Shown piece by piece: positions 8,245-17,786 of a stretch of 64,000 nt of DNA. Source of the stretch: Sinosporangium album (GTDB taxonomy: Bacteria > Actinomycetota > Actinomycetes > Streptosporangiales > Streptosporangiaceae); the NCBI RefSeq assembly GCF_900100605.1, contig NZ_FNCN01000002.1, positions 12,091-76,090 on the forward strand. The letters are read 5' to 3'. The position numbers and the translations under genes are program-made. The notes below the pieces were generated by a model. The model was not told where the DNA came from. It did not search any database and was given only the letters and a program-made list of their open reading frames with translations. Position 1 is the stretch's first letter. Every line of letters begins with the position of its first letter.

Positions 8245-9672
8245 ATGGACGTGCGCCCCTTCTGGCTCGCCGGGCGCCCCGCCACCGGGGACGGCGAGCT
8301 CACTGTGACCAACTCCCTCGACGGCCGCGCCGTCGGCGTCTACTCAGTGCCGACCCCGGCGCAGGTCGAGGAGGCCGTCGCCGCGGCTCATGCCGTACGG
8401 CAGGAGGCCGCGGCCCTTCCGATCCACGTGCGTGCGGAAGCTCTGTCCCACGTGGCCAGGCGGCTCGCCGAGCGCTCCGAGGAGATCGCGCGGCTGATCA
8501 CCGGCGAGAACGGCAAGCCGATCCTGTGGGCCCGCGCCGAGGTGGGCCGGGGCGTCGCGACGTTCCGCTTCGCCGCCGAGGAGGCCCGCAGGTTCAGCGG
8601 CTCGACGCAGCGCCTCGACACCGAACCCGCCGCCACCGGCCGGCTCGCCTACGTGACCCGTGTCCCGCGCGGACCCGTGCTCGCGATCACCCCGTTCAAC
8701 TTCCCGCTGAACCTCGTCGCCCACAAGGTCGCCCCCGCCCTCGCGGTGGGCGCGCCGGTCATCGTCAAGCCCGCGCCCGCCACCCCGCTGTCGTCGCTGG
8801 TCCTGGGGGAGATCCTGGCCGAGACCGAGCTGCCCGCGGGGATGTTCTCCGTACTGCCGGTGCCGAACGACCGCGCGGCGGGGCTGGTCGAAGACCCCCG
8901 CCTGCCGGTGGTGTCGTTCACCGGGTCGGGGCCCGTCGGGTTCGCGATTATGGACCGGGTGCCGCGCAAGCACGTCACGCTGGAGCTCGGCGGTAACGCC
9001 GCCGCCATCGTGCTCGCCGACGCCGACCTGGAGTGGGCGGCGTCGCGGGTCGCGCTGTTCTCGAACTACCAGGCGGGCCAGAGCTGCATCGCCGTACAGC
9101 GTGTGATCGTCGAGCGGTCGGTGCGGGAGGAGTTCGTCGAGCGGCTCCTCAAGGCGGTCGAGGGGCTCGTCACCGGCGACCCCGCCGATGAGGCGACTCA
9201 GGTCGGGCCGCTGGTCTCCGTCGCCGCCGCCGAGCGGGTCGAGGCGTGGATCGGCGAGGCCGTCGCCGCCGGAGGCCGCCTGCTCGCCGGCGGCACCCGC
9301 GACGGCGCGGTGGTCGCCCCCACCGTCCTCGCGGACGTGCCCGCGGACGCCCTCGTGGTGCGTGAGGAGGTCTTCGGACCCGTCATGGTCATCCAGGAGG
9401 TCGACGGGATGGACGAGGCGTTCGCCCTGGTCAACAACTCCGCGTACGGCCTGCAGGCCGGTGTGTTCACCCGCTCGCTGGACGTGGCCTTCCGGGCGAA
9501 CCGGGAACTGGAGACAGGCGGCGTGATCATCGGTGACGTGCCCTCGTACCGTGCCGACCAGATGCCCTACGGCGGAGTCAAGGAATCGGGCGTGGGGCGC
9601 GAAGGCGTGCGTTCGGCCATGGAGGACATGACCTACGAGAAGGTCATGGTGCTCACCGGGCTCACCCTCTGA
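8245..9672 (+). CDS. NAD(P)-dependent aldehyde dehydrogenase
   Basis: A 475-aa aldehyde dehydrogenase superfamily member oxidising an aldehyde to the acid. Cofactor-binding PFNFPLNLVAHKVAPALAVG lies near residue 150, the general base is Glu247 (LELGGN) and the nucleophile is Cys281 (YQAGQSC). The ATG at 8245 follows a leaderless -10. The sequence alone does not separate succinate-semialdehyde from aminobutyraldehyde or other substrates. The gabT context suggests a semialdehyde or aminoaldehyde step, while the divergent TetR suggests aldehyde-responsive control. Confidence is high for family and low for substrate. Confidence 0.88.
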   Translation: MDVRPFWLAGRPATGDGELTVTNSLDGRAVGVYSVPTPAQVEEAVAAAHAVRQEAAALPIHVRAEALSHVARRLAERSEEIARLITGENGKPILWARAEVGRGVATFRFAAEEARRFSGSTQRLDTEPAATGRLAYVTRVPRGPVLAITPFNFPLNLVAHKVAPALAVGAPVIVKPAPATPLSSLVLGEILAETELPAGMFSVLPVPNDRAAGLVEDPRLPVVSFTGSGPVGFAIMDRVPRKHVTLELGGNAAAIVLADADLEWAASRVALFSNYQAGQSCIAVQRVIVERSVREEFVERLLKAVEGLVTGDPADEATQVGPLVSVAAAERVEAWIGEAVAAGGRLLAGGTRDGAVVAPTVLADVPADALVVREEVFGPVMVIQEVDGMDEAFALVNNSAYGLQAGVFTRSLDVAFRANRELETGGVIIGDVPSYRADQMPYGGVKESGVGREGVRSAMEDMTYEKVMVLTGLTL

Positions 9673-9689
9673 CACACCGCTGCGTGGAG

Positions 9690-9717
9690 CCGGGGCCGGG
9701 GAGATGCGCGGCCCCGG
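9690..9717. terminator. Candidate hairpin terminator between convergent genes
   Basis: An 8-bp GC stem (CCGGGGCC at 9690-9697, GGCCCCGG at 9710-9717) without a T-tract sits between the convergent aldehyde dehydrogenase and serine protease genes. Confidence 0.5.
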
Positions 9718-9738
9718 AGGCGGGTGGGAGGACGGTCG

Positions 9739-10803
<1,065 letters not shown>

Positions 10804-11190
10804 GGGAACCGAGTGTGGACTACAACATGTGTTCTTGTGGCTACTTTCGGTAAATCGCTCGGTCCTGGACTGGACATTGTGGGGAATTCATTTCGGTACG
10901 GCATAAGCCGGGCACAAGCCGATTTATCGGCATGTGCGTGAGTGCTGATTCGGTGTTCTCCCGGAAGGTGCGGGCGGATTCGCGTGGGGCGATATTCGGT
11001 GAACTGTCCGGTTGGTCACCACATTGCCAGGCATTTGCAGATCGCTGCAGATCCCCGTGGATCCCCGTGGATCGCGGGGTGACTCCAGGTGAAATGTGGG
11101 TTGATTCATGGGAGTTCTATGGGGTTTGAGGGCACCCGAGGGGTACAGCGAGGGGGTAGGGGCGGGCAGAATAAGGGAGTGAAGTCAGAC
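10804..11190. other. Intergenic region upstream of dxr
   Basis: No convincing gene in 387 bp. The 10804-10930 part is AT-rich and probably carries the protease promoter. A short direct repeat of GATCCCCGTG occurs at 11049-11072. AAGGGAG at 11173-11179 precedes the dxr ATG. Small open frames here lack ribosome sites. Confidence 0.5.
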
Positions 11191-12360
11191 ATGAGCCGTT
11201 CGGTGATCCTGCTCGGGTCCACCGGGTCCATCGGCACGCAGGCGCTTGACGTGATCGCGAGAAACCCCGGCCGGTTCACCGTCGCGGGACTCGCCGCGGG
11301 CGGATCGCGTGTCGAACCGCTGGCCCGGCAGGCGGCCGAGTTCGGTGCGGGTGCGGTCGCCGTGGCCGACGAGGGGGCCGTGCCCGCTCTCAGGGAGGCG
11401 TTGGCCGCCCACGGCTCGCGCGCGGAGGTGCTCGCGGGGCCGGAAGGGGTCGCCGAGCTGGCCGGCCGACCCTGCGAGGTGGTCCTCAACGGTGTGACGG
11501 GCGCCCTCGGACTGACCTCGACGCTGGCCGCGCTGGAGGCCGGACGGACGCTCGCCCTGGCGAACAAGGAGTCCCTCATCATCGGGGGGCCGCTGGTCAA
11601 GCGCCTGGTCCGGCCCGGCCGGCTGTTGCCGGTCGACTCCGAGCACTCGGCGCTGGCCCAGTGCCTGTGGGCGGGCGGGCCGGACGGCGAGCGGGCTCAT
11701 GCCGTACGCCGCCTCGTGGTCACCGCGAGCGGTGGGCCCTTCCGGGGGAAGCGGCGGGAGGAGCTGTCGGCGGTGACGCCGCAGATGGCGCTCGCCCACC
11801 CGACGTGGTCGATGGGGCCGGTGGTCACCGTCAACTCCGCGACCCTCGTCAACAAGGGCCTGGAGATTATCGAGGCGCATCTCCTCTTCGACATCGGCTT
11901 CGACCGCATCGAGGTCATGGTGCACCCGCAGTCGGTGGTCCACTCGATGGTCGAGTTCGTGGACGGCTCCGTGATCGCCCAGGCGAGCCCGCCGAACATG
12001 TGCCTTCCGATCGCTCTCGCCCTGGGGTGGCCGGACCGGGTACCCGACGCGGCGCCCTCCATCGACTGGACCCGCTCTCACACGTGGACCTTCGAGCCGG
12101 TGGACGGCGAGGCGTTCCCCTCGATCGCGCTGGCCCGCCACGTCGGTTCGGAGGGGGGTACGGCTCCTGCCGTCTTCAACGCGGCCAACGAGGTGTGCGT
12201 GGACGCCTTCCTTCAGGGGCGGCTGCCGTTCCTCGGCATTGTGGACACCGTGGCCAAGGTGGTGGAGGAGCACGAGGTCTCTCCGGTGGGCTCGGTGGAC
12301 GAAGTGCTCGCGGCCGACCAATGGGCACGTGCGAGGGCTCAGGAGATCACTGCAGGATAA
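11191..12360 (+). CDS. dxr: 1-deoxy-D-xylulose 5-phosphate reductoisomerase
   Basis: Second enzyme of the MEP isoprenoid pathway, converting DXP to MEP with NADPH. The 389-aa protein begins with the NADPH site [16 protein letters not shown] and contains the family motifs [28 protein letters not shown] and [13 protein letters not shown]. The ATG at 11191 is used; an in-frame GTG at 11179 overlaps the ribosome site. ispG follows 154 bp later. In many actinobacteria a site-2 (RseP-type) metalloprotease gene sits between the two; none is present here. Confidence 0.95.
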   Translation: MSRSVILLGSTGSIGTQALDVIARNPGRFTVAGLAAGGSRVEPLARQAAEFGAGAVAVADEGAVPALREALAAHGSRAEVLAGPEGVAELAGRPCEVVLNGVTGALGLTSTLAALEAGRTLALANKESLIIGGPLVKRLVRPGRLLPVDSEHSALAQCLWAGGPDGERAHAVRRLVVTASGGPFRGKRREELSAVTPQMALAHPTWSMGPVVTVNSATLVNKGLEIIEAHLLFDIGFDRIEVMVHPQSVVHSMVEFVDGSVIAQASPPNMCLPIALALGWPDRVPDAAPSIDWTRSHTWTFEPVDGEAFPSIALARHVGSEGGTAPAVFNAANEVCVDAFLQGRLPFLGIVDTVAKVVEEHEVSPVGSVDEVLAADQWARARAQEITAG

Positions 12361-12514
12361 ACGTGATGTATGTGTGCGTTATGACTGACATGCCCGAGTT
12401 GGGCCCTGTACTGCCTAGACTTGTGGTGAGCGTTCATCATCCCCCGCTGCCGGACACCTCTGTCCGCGTGGATGTATGACTCTCAGTGTCGTCGAACAAT
12501 TCTGAGGCTGAAAT

Positions 12515-13687
12515 ATGACACCTGTTGCGCTGGGCATCCCTTCCGTTCGGACCAAGCCGATCGCCGACCGCCGGGTTTCCCGGCAGATCATGGTGGGTTC
12601 GGTTCCGGTCGGCGGTGACGCACCGGTCTCCGTGCAGTCGATGACCACGACCGTTACCGCGGACATCAACTCCACCCTCCAGCAGATCGCCGAGCTGACC
12701 GCGGCCGGATGCCAGATCGTGCGCGTGGCCGTGCCCTCGCAGGACGACGCGGAGGCGCTTCCGGTCATCGCCAAGAAGTCTCAGATCCCCGTCATCGCCG
12801 ACATCCACTTCCAGCCGAAGTACGTGTTCGCCGCCATCGAGGCGGGGTGCGCCGCCGTCCGGGTCAACCCCGGCAACATCAAGAAATTCGACGACAAGGT
12901 CGGCGAGATCGCCAAGGCCGCCGCCGCCAACGGCGTGCCCATCCGCATCGGCGTCAACGCCGGATCGCTCGACCCGCGCCTGCTCGCGAAGTACGGCAAG
13001 GCCACGCCGGAGGCGCTCGTCGAGTCGGCGCTGTGGGAGTGCTCGCTGTTCGAGGAGCACGGCTTCAGGGACATCAAGATCTCGGTCAAGCACAACGACC
13101 CGGTGGTGATGGTGCAGGCATACCGCCTGCTCGCGGCCCAGTGCGACTACCCCCTGCACCTCGGTGTGACCGAGGCCGGGCCCGCGTTCCAGGGCACCAT
13201 CAAGTCCGCGGTCGCCTTCGGGGCGCTTCTGTCCGAAGGCATCGGCGACACGATCAGGGTGTCCCTCTCCGCCCCGCCGGTCGAGGAGATCAAGGTCGGC
13301 ATCGGCATCCTCGAGTCGTTCAACCTGCGCGAGCGCGGTCTGGAGATCGTCTCCTGTCCGTCGTGCGGCCGGGCCCAGGTCGACGTCTACACGCTGGCCG
13401 AGCAGGTGCAGGCCGGTCTCACCGGGCTCAAGATCCCGCTCCGGGTCGCGGTCATGGGCTGTGTCGTCAACGGCCCCGGCGAGGCGCGCGAGGCCGACCT
13501 CGGCGTGGCCTCGGGCAACGGGAAGGGCCAGATCTTCGTCAAGGGCGAGGTCATCAAGACGGTGCCCGAGTCCCAGATCGTCGAGACCCTCATCGAGGAG
13601 GCGCTGCGTCTCGCGGAGGCCATGGGCGTCGAGATCGACCTCGACGACCTCGACGAGAGCCCGGGTCCCGAGGTCACCGTCCACTAA
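12515..13687 (+). CDS. ispG: 4-hydroxy-3-methylbut-2-enyl diphosphate synthase
   Basis: Penultimate MEP-pathway enzyme, a 4Fe-4S protein converting methylerythritol cyclodiphosphate to HMBPP. The 390-aa bacterial form has an N-terminal TIM barrel ([37 protein letters not shown]) and a C-terminal cluster domain with Cys281 and Cys284 (CPSC), Cys316 ([11 protein letters not shown]) and a nearby Glu as the fourth ligand. The ATG at 12515 has GAGG about 8 bases upstream. It follows dxr on the same strand. Confidence 0.95.
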   Translation: MTPVALGIPSVRTKPIADRRVSRQIMVGSVPVGGDAPVSVQSMTTTVTADINSTLQQIAELTAAGCQIVRVAVPSQDDAEALPVIAKKSQIPVIADIHFQPKYVFAAIEAGCAAVRVNPGNIKKFDDKVGEIAKAAAANGVPIRIGVNAGSLDPRLLAKYGKATPEALVESALWECSLFEEHGFRDIKISVKHNDPVVMVQAYRLLAAQCDYPLHLGVTEAGPAFQGTIKSAVAFGALLSEGIGDTIRVSLSAPPVEEIKVGIGILESFNLRERGLEIVSCPSCGRAQVDVYTLAEQVQAGLTGLKIPLRVAVMGCVVNGPGEAREADLGVASGNGKGQIFVKGEVIKTVPESQIVETLIEEALRLAEAMGVEIDLDDLDESPGPEVTVH

Positions 13688-13926
13688 GTCCACCACTGAC
13701 GGGATTCCCGGGATAAAACACTGATCAGGTAGCTATACGGCACTCGTACGGCTCCGCCCGCGAGGTCGACTTGTGGGACTCTCAGGACGAGCACAGAACG
13801 AGCACTGTGATTACAATGCGCTATCAACCCATTACATGGTGACAGCTAAACTTGCATACTCCGCGTAGTCGATCGATCGCCTGAGGGAACATCGCCTCTG
13901 TCGTCTGAGCAGAGGAGAGTTCGCCG

Positions 13927-15603
13927 GTGAAACGGGTATTCGGACTGGTCACGGGTGCGGCGGTGCTGACCGTGGGCGTGGGGGTGAGCGGCGCTCCGGC
14001 CCGGGCCGGAGCGCTCTTCGAAGGACGGGTCGGCAGCGCCACGCCGGCCGACCGGTCCGCCGGCCTTTCATGGGGACCGTGCGCCGCCGAGCCCGGAGCC
14101 GCCTCGGCTCCCGCCGGCGGCGTCGAATGCGCCACCCTGCCGGTCCCGCTCGATCACCGCAACCCCGACGGCAGACGCATCTCCCTCGCCCTCACCCGCG
14201 TCAAGAGCGCCACTCCGGCCGTCTCCACCTCGGGCCGGGCACGGCCGCGCGGCGGCCACCTCGGCGTCCTGCTCGTCAACCCCGGCGGCCCCGGCGCGTC
14301 CGGGCGCGATCTCGCCCGCTTCGTCGCCACCGCGCTCCCCGAGGACCTCGCCGCCCGCTACGACGTGATCGGGTTCGACCCGCGCGGGGTGGGCAAGAGC
14401 GAACCCGCCTTGAGCTGCGCCGACGCCGATCGCCACTACACGCCTCCCGCTCTCGACAACGTGCCTCAAAGCCCCGCCGAGGAGGCGGTGCTGGTCGAGC
14501 GGGCCAAGAGCTACGCCCGCGGGTGCGCGTCCCGCTTCTCCTGGATGCTGCCCCACATGACCACCGAGAACGTCGCTCGCGACCTCGACCTCATGCGCCG
14601 GGCGCTGGGCAAGCAGCAGATCAGCTACCTGGGCTACTCCTACGGCTCCTACCTCGGGGCGGTCTACGCGACCCTCTACCCCGGGAGCGTCAAACGGCTC
14701 GTCCTCGACAGCATCGTCGACCCCCACCGGGTGTGGTACGCGGCCAACCTCGCGCAGAACCACGCCTTCGAACGCCGCCACCGCGACTTCCTCGCCTGGG
14801 TGGCGAGCCACGACGGCGTGTACGGCCTGGGCCGTACCGAGCAGGTCGTCCGCGCCGCCTGGTACTCCATGCGCGACCGGCTCCGCGTCGCGCCCGTCGA
14901 CGGGGTCGTCGGCCCAAGCGAACTCGACGACATCTTCACCGTGGCCGGTTACAGCGACACGGTGTGGCCGCACTTCGCCGAGGCGTTCTCCGCCTACATG
15001 CGCAAGGGCGAGGGGCGCCGCCTCCTGCAGATGCACCGGCGCCACGGCAAGAAGGACGCCGCCGACGAGAACGGCTACGCCGTCTACCTCGGGGTGCAGT
15101 GCCGCGACGCCTCCTGGCCGCGCGACTGGGGCACATGGCGGGCGGACATGACCGCCTCCCACCAGGTCTCGCCCTTCCTGACCTGGCCTAACGCCTGGTA
15201 CAACGCGCCGTGCGCCTTCTGGCCCGTGTCCGGCGGCACGCCCGTCACGATCCGCGCCGCAGAGAACCTCCCGCCCATCCTCTTGATCCAGTCCCGGCGC
15301 GACGCCGCCACGCCGTACCCCGGCGCGCTCCGGATGCGCACGCTGTTCCCCACGGCCAGGCTCCTCGCCGTCTCGGGCGGGAGCCACGGAGTGGCCCTCG
15401 CCGGCAACCGCTGCGTCGACCGGCACGTCGCCGACTACCTGCGCGACGGCACCCTGCCGGCGACCACCGCCAAGCGAGGTACGGCGGAGGCCGACGTGGC
15501 CTGCGCCGGGCTCACCCCGCCCCGCCCGGCGGCCCGCATGGCCGGAGGCGGTGACCAGCAGCGGCACCTGGAGTTGATCGACGTTCTCCAGGGCCGCACC
15601 TGA
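13927..15603 (+). CDS. Secreted alpha/beta hydrolase, tripeptidyl aminopeptidase type (S33)
   Basis: A 558-aa exported hydrolase, probably removing short peptides from secreted protein N-termini or digesting peptides. The GTG start follows AGAGGAGAG. A signal peptide ends near residue 27 (APARA). Motifs: the oxyanion region NPGGPGASG, FDPRGVGKS, the nucleophile elbow GYSYGSYLG with Ser238, then the C-terminal TAP-like domain with Asp in QSRRDAATP and His in SGGSHGV. Length and order fit the actinomycete Tap/Slp family. It stands alone between ispG and the acetyltransferase. Confidence 0.88.
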   Translation: MKRVFGLVTGAAVLTVGVGVSGAPARAGALFEGRVGSATPADRSAGLSWGPCAAEPGAASAPAGGVECATLPVPLDHRNPDGRRISLALTRVKSATPAVSTSGRARPRGGHLGVLLVNPGGPGASGRDLARFVATALPEDLAARYDVIGFDPRGVGKSEPALSCADADRHYTPPALDNVPQSPAEEAVLVERAKSYARGCASRFSWMLPHMTTENVARDLDLMRRALGKQQISYLGYSYGSYLGAVYATLYPGSVKRLVLDSIVDPHRVWYAANLAQNHAFERRHRDFLAWVASHDGVYGLGRTEQVVRAAWYSMRDRLRVAPVDGVVGPSELDDIFTVAGYSDTVWPHFAEAFSAYMRKGEGRRLLQMHRRHGKKDAADENGYAVYLGVQCRDASWPRDWGTWRADMTASHQVSPFLTWPNAWYNAPCAFWPVSGGTPVTIRAAENLPPILLIQSRRDAATPYPGALRMRTLFPTARLLAVSGGSHGVALAGNRCVDRHVADYLRDGTLPATTAKRGTAEADVACAGLTPPRPAARMAGGGDQQRHLELIDVLQGRT

Positions 15604-15684
15604 CCACAGCCGGGGCTCATGCCTCGGACATGTGGTGACACTACGGGTTCTACGGTGGTTCCTAGTAAATTCGGAGCCGTGGCG

Positions 15685-15697
15685 TAGGCTGGGCCCG
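15685..15697 (+). promoter_or_regulatory. Leaderless promoter -10 box
   Basis: TAGGCT at 15685-15690 is followed by six bases and the GTG at 15697. No ribosome site is present, which supports a leaderless transcript and a start at 15697 rather than the ATG at 15700. Confidence 0.55.
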
Positions 15698-16542
15698 TGA
15701 TGCTGCGCACATCGGCGTCGCGCGTGCTCGACGACAGCGATCGCGAGGAAGTGTTGGCACTTCTCGACGCTGATCCCGTCGCCAACGTCTTCGTCGCATC
15801 CAGGGTTCGGGCCGTCGGTCTCAACCCCGGACGGCTCGGCGGACAGATGTGGGGCTATGGTCCGCGCGGTGCCCTCACCTCCCTGTGCTACGCGGGTGCC
15901 AACCTGGTCCCGGTCAACGCCGGTCCGGAGGCCGCGACCGCCTTCGCCGACCGCGCCCGACGGCAGGGCCGCCGATGTTCGTCCATCGTCGGCCCCGCCG
16001 ACGCGGTGGAACGCATGTGGGAACGGCTTGAGCCGTACTGGGGGGCCGCCCGCGCGGTCCGCTGGTCGCAACCGGTCATGGCCATCGGCGACAAGCCGCG
16101 CGTCCCCGCCGATCCGCTGGTGCGGCGGGTGAGGCCCGAGGAGTTCTCCACCCTCCTGCCCGCCTGCGTCGCGATGTTCACCGAGGAGGTCGGCATCTCG
16201 CCCGACACCGGCGACGGCGGCGCTCTCTACCGCACCCGCGTCGCCGAGCTCATCCGCATCGGACGCTCCTACGCCCGCATCGAGGACGGCACCGTCGTCT
16301 TCAAGGCCGAGATCGGCGCTGTGACCCCCCAGGCATGCCAGATCCAGGGCGTCTGGGTGAATCCGGAGCTGCGCGGCCAGGGGCACGCCGTGGCCGGCAT
16401 GGCGGCCATTGTCGAACACGCCCTCGCGTGCTTCGCGCCGCTCGTCACGCTGTACGTCAACGACTTCAACGCCGCCGCCCGCGCCGTCTACCGCAAGGTG
16501 GGGTTCACCGAGGTGGACACGTTCATGTCTGTGCTGTTCTGA
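15697..16542 (+). CDS. DUF4081 / GNAT acetyltransferase
   Basis: A 281-aa protein with the actinobacterial DUF4081 N-terminal half (LDADPVANVFVASRV, GGQMWGYG) and a C-terminal GNAT fold containing the acetyl-CoA motif VNPELRGQGHAVAGMAAIVEHAL and the terminal LYVNDFNAAARAVYRKVGF. The substrate is unknown. In other actinobacteria such a gene commonly lies between ispG and proS; here proS is about 29 kb further on. Confidence 0.85.
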   Translation: MMLRTSASRVLDDSDREEVLALLDADPVANVFVASRVRAVGLNPGRLGGQMWGYGPRGALTSLCYAGANLVPVNAGPEAATAFADRARRQGRRCSSIVGPADAVERMWERLEPYWGAARAVRWSQPVMAIGDKPRVPADPLVRRVRPEEFSTLLPACVAMFTEEVGISPDTGDGGALYRTRVAELIRIGRSYARIEDGTVVFKAEIGAVTPQACQIQGVWVNPELRGQGHAVAGMAAIVEHALACFAPLVTLYVNDFNAAARAVYRKVGFTEVDTFMSVLF

Positions 16543-16544
16543 CG

Positions 16545-16925
16545 TCAGACGGGACTGACCAGGACCGAGAACAGGCGTTTGAGCTCGGCGGCGGGGTCGG
16601 TGGTGAGCCCCGCATGGACGGGACCGGTCTGGACGATGGTGCTGCGCGGGGCGGTGAGCCAGCGGAAGCGGCTGCCCGGCGACTGGCCGGCGACGGCTCC
16701 GTCCCGGCCGGCGCAGGCGAGCTCGTAGGCGGTGAGCGCGTGCCGCACCGCGGTCAGGTCGGCGTGGGGGTCGAGGGCGTGGAGCCGGACGCCGTCGAGC
16801 TCGACCTTGGCGCACAGGTAGTCGCGCGGCTGGCAGTAGACGATCACGCCGGCGTTGATCAGCTCGCCGCGTTCGACCCGGGGGACGACGCGGATCACGG
16901 CGTATTCGTAGACGACTCGGGTCAA
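16545..16925 (-). CDS. DUF3037 protein, partner of HipA-like kinase
   Basis: A 126-aa protein beginning RVVYEYAVIRVVPRVERGE, the DUF3037 signature, followed by NAGVIVYC and RFRWLTAPRSTIVQTGPVH. The TTG start at 16925 forms a TTGA overlap with the stop of the upstream HipA-like gene and has AAGGAAGG before it, so translation is coupled. DUF3037 has no established biochemical role that I know. Constant pairing with a HipA-type kinase suggests substrate or modulator, toxin/antitoxin-like or otherwise. It ends 3 bases from the convergent acetyltransferase. Confidence 0.8.
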   Translation of the reverse strand: MTRVVYEYAVIRVVPRVERGELINAGVIVYCQPRDYLCAKVELDGVRLHALDPHADLTAVRHALTAYELACAGRDGAVAGQSPGSRFRWLTAPRSTIVQTGPVHAGLTTDPAAELKRLFSVLVSPV

Positions 16926-17743
16926 CGACCTTCCTTCCAGAACGCGCCGACGGAGCCGATGCCGCCGCCTGCGCCGCCGTCGCTGCTCGACGCACCCGGG
17001 ATGGGGAGCCAGGTGCGCGGTCCGCGCACCCTGGCGAGGAGATGATCGACGTAAGCTTGGCGCAGATCCTCCGGCCCGTCGAATCCGGGGACATCGGTCA
17101 GCCATGCCGACGGCACCCGGGCGACCGCGCTCTCCAGCATGTCACGGGTGATCGCCGCCGACAGCGCGGCGTCGGCCTCGGCGAGGCGCGACGCCCAGGG
17201 GGCGAGCACGTGGTCGCCGCCGCCGCGGAACGGGCGCAGCGGGTCGGCCGTCCGCCAGTTGTAGTGGAACCACAGGGCCGCGCCGTGGTCGATCAGCCAG
17301 GTGTCGCCGTGCCACGTCAGAAGGTTGGGGTTGCGCCAACTGCGGTCGACGTTGTGGATGAGGGCGTCGAACCAGAACACGCGCGAGGCGAAGTCCCGGT
17401 CGGGCCTCCAGGTGGTCGGCTCGAAGCCGAGCGCGCCCGGCAGGAAGTCGACGGCCAGGTTGTCGCCCGAGCTGGCCCGCAGGAGGTCTTGGATCTCCTC
17501 GTCGGGCTCGCGATCGGCGAACTGCGGGTCGACCTCGATGACCTTGAGGTCCGGGGTGCGGAATCCGAGGGCCCGGGCGAGCTCGGCACAGATGATCTCC
17601 GCGACGAGGACGGGGCGGCCCTGCCCGGCGCCCCGAAACTTCACGACATAGGTGCCGAGGTCATCGGCCTCCATCACCCCGGGCAGCGACCCGCCCTCCC
17701 GGAGGGGTGTGACATATCTGGTCGCCGTGATCTGATCCAACAC
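16922..17743 (-). CDS. HipA-like kinase family protein
   Basis: A 273-aa compact HipA-type (HipA_2) kinase without the N-terminal extension of classical HipA. Visible kinase elements: Lys35 in YVVKFRG (ATP site), catalytic NVDRSWRN with Asp133 and Asn138, and metal-binding Asp152 in LIDHGA. GTG start at 17743. There is no HipB-type helix-turn-helix gene beside it; instead DUF3037 follows with a 4-base overlap. Classical HipA phosphorylates glutamyl-tRNA synthetase; whether this family does is unknown. The C-terminal 30 residues are Gly/Ser-rich and probably disordered. Confidence 0.82.
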   Translation of the reverse strand: MLDQITATRYVTPLREGGSLPGVMEADDLGTYVVKFRGAGQGRPVLVAEIICAELARALGFRTPDLKVIEVDPQFADREPDEEIQDLLRASSGDNLAVDFLPGALGFEPTTWRPDRDFASRVFWFDALIHNVDRSWRNPNLLTWHGDTWLIDHGAALWFHYNWRTADPLRPFRGGGDHVLAPWASRLAEADAALSAAITRDMLESAVARVPSAWLTDVPGFDGPEDLRQAYVDHLLARVRGPRTWLPIPGASSSDGGAGGGIGSVGAFWKEGR

Positions 17744-17786
17744 GAGGTGAAGGCTATCTCCCTTCGAGGACGGGCCGCGTTCCGTC

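Noticed and set aside
14068-17094. A 1008-codon open frame on the minus strand across ispG-downstream genes
   Set aside because: It is antisense to the S33 hydrolase and acetyltransferase, has shadow composition and no family motif; such frames are expected at this GC content.
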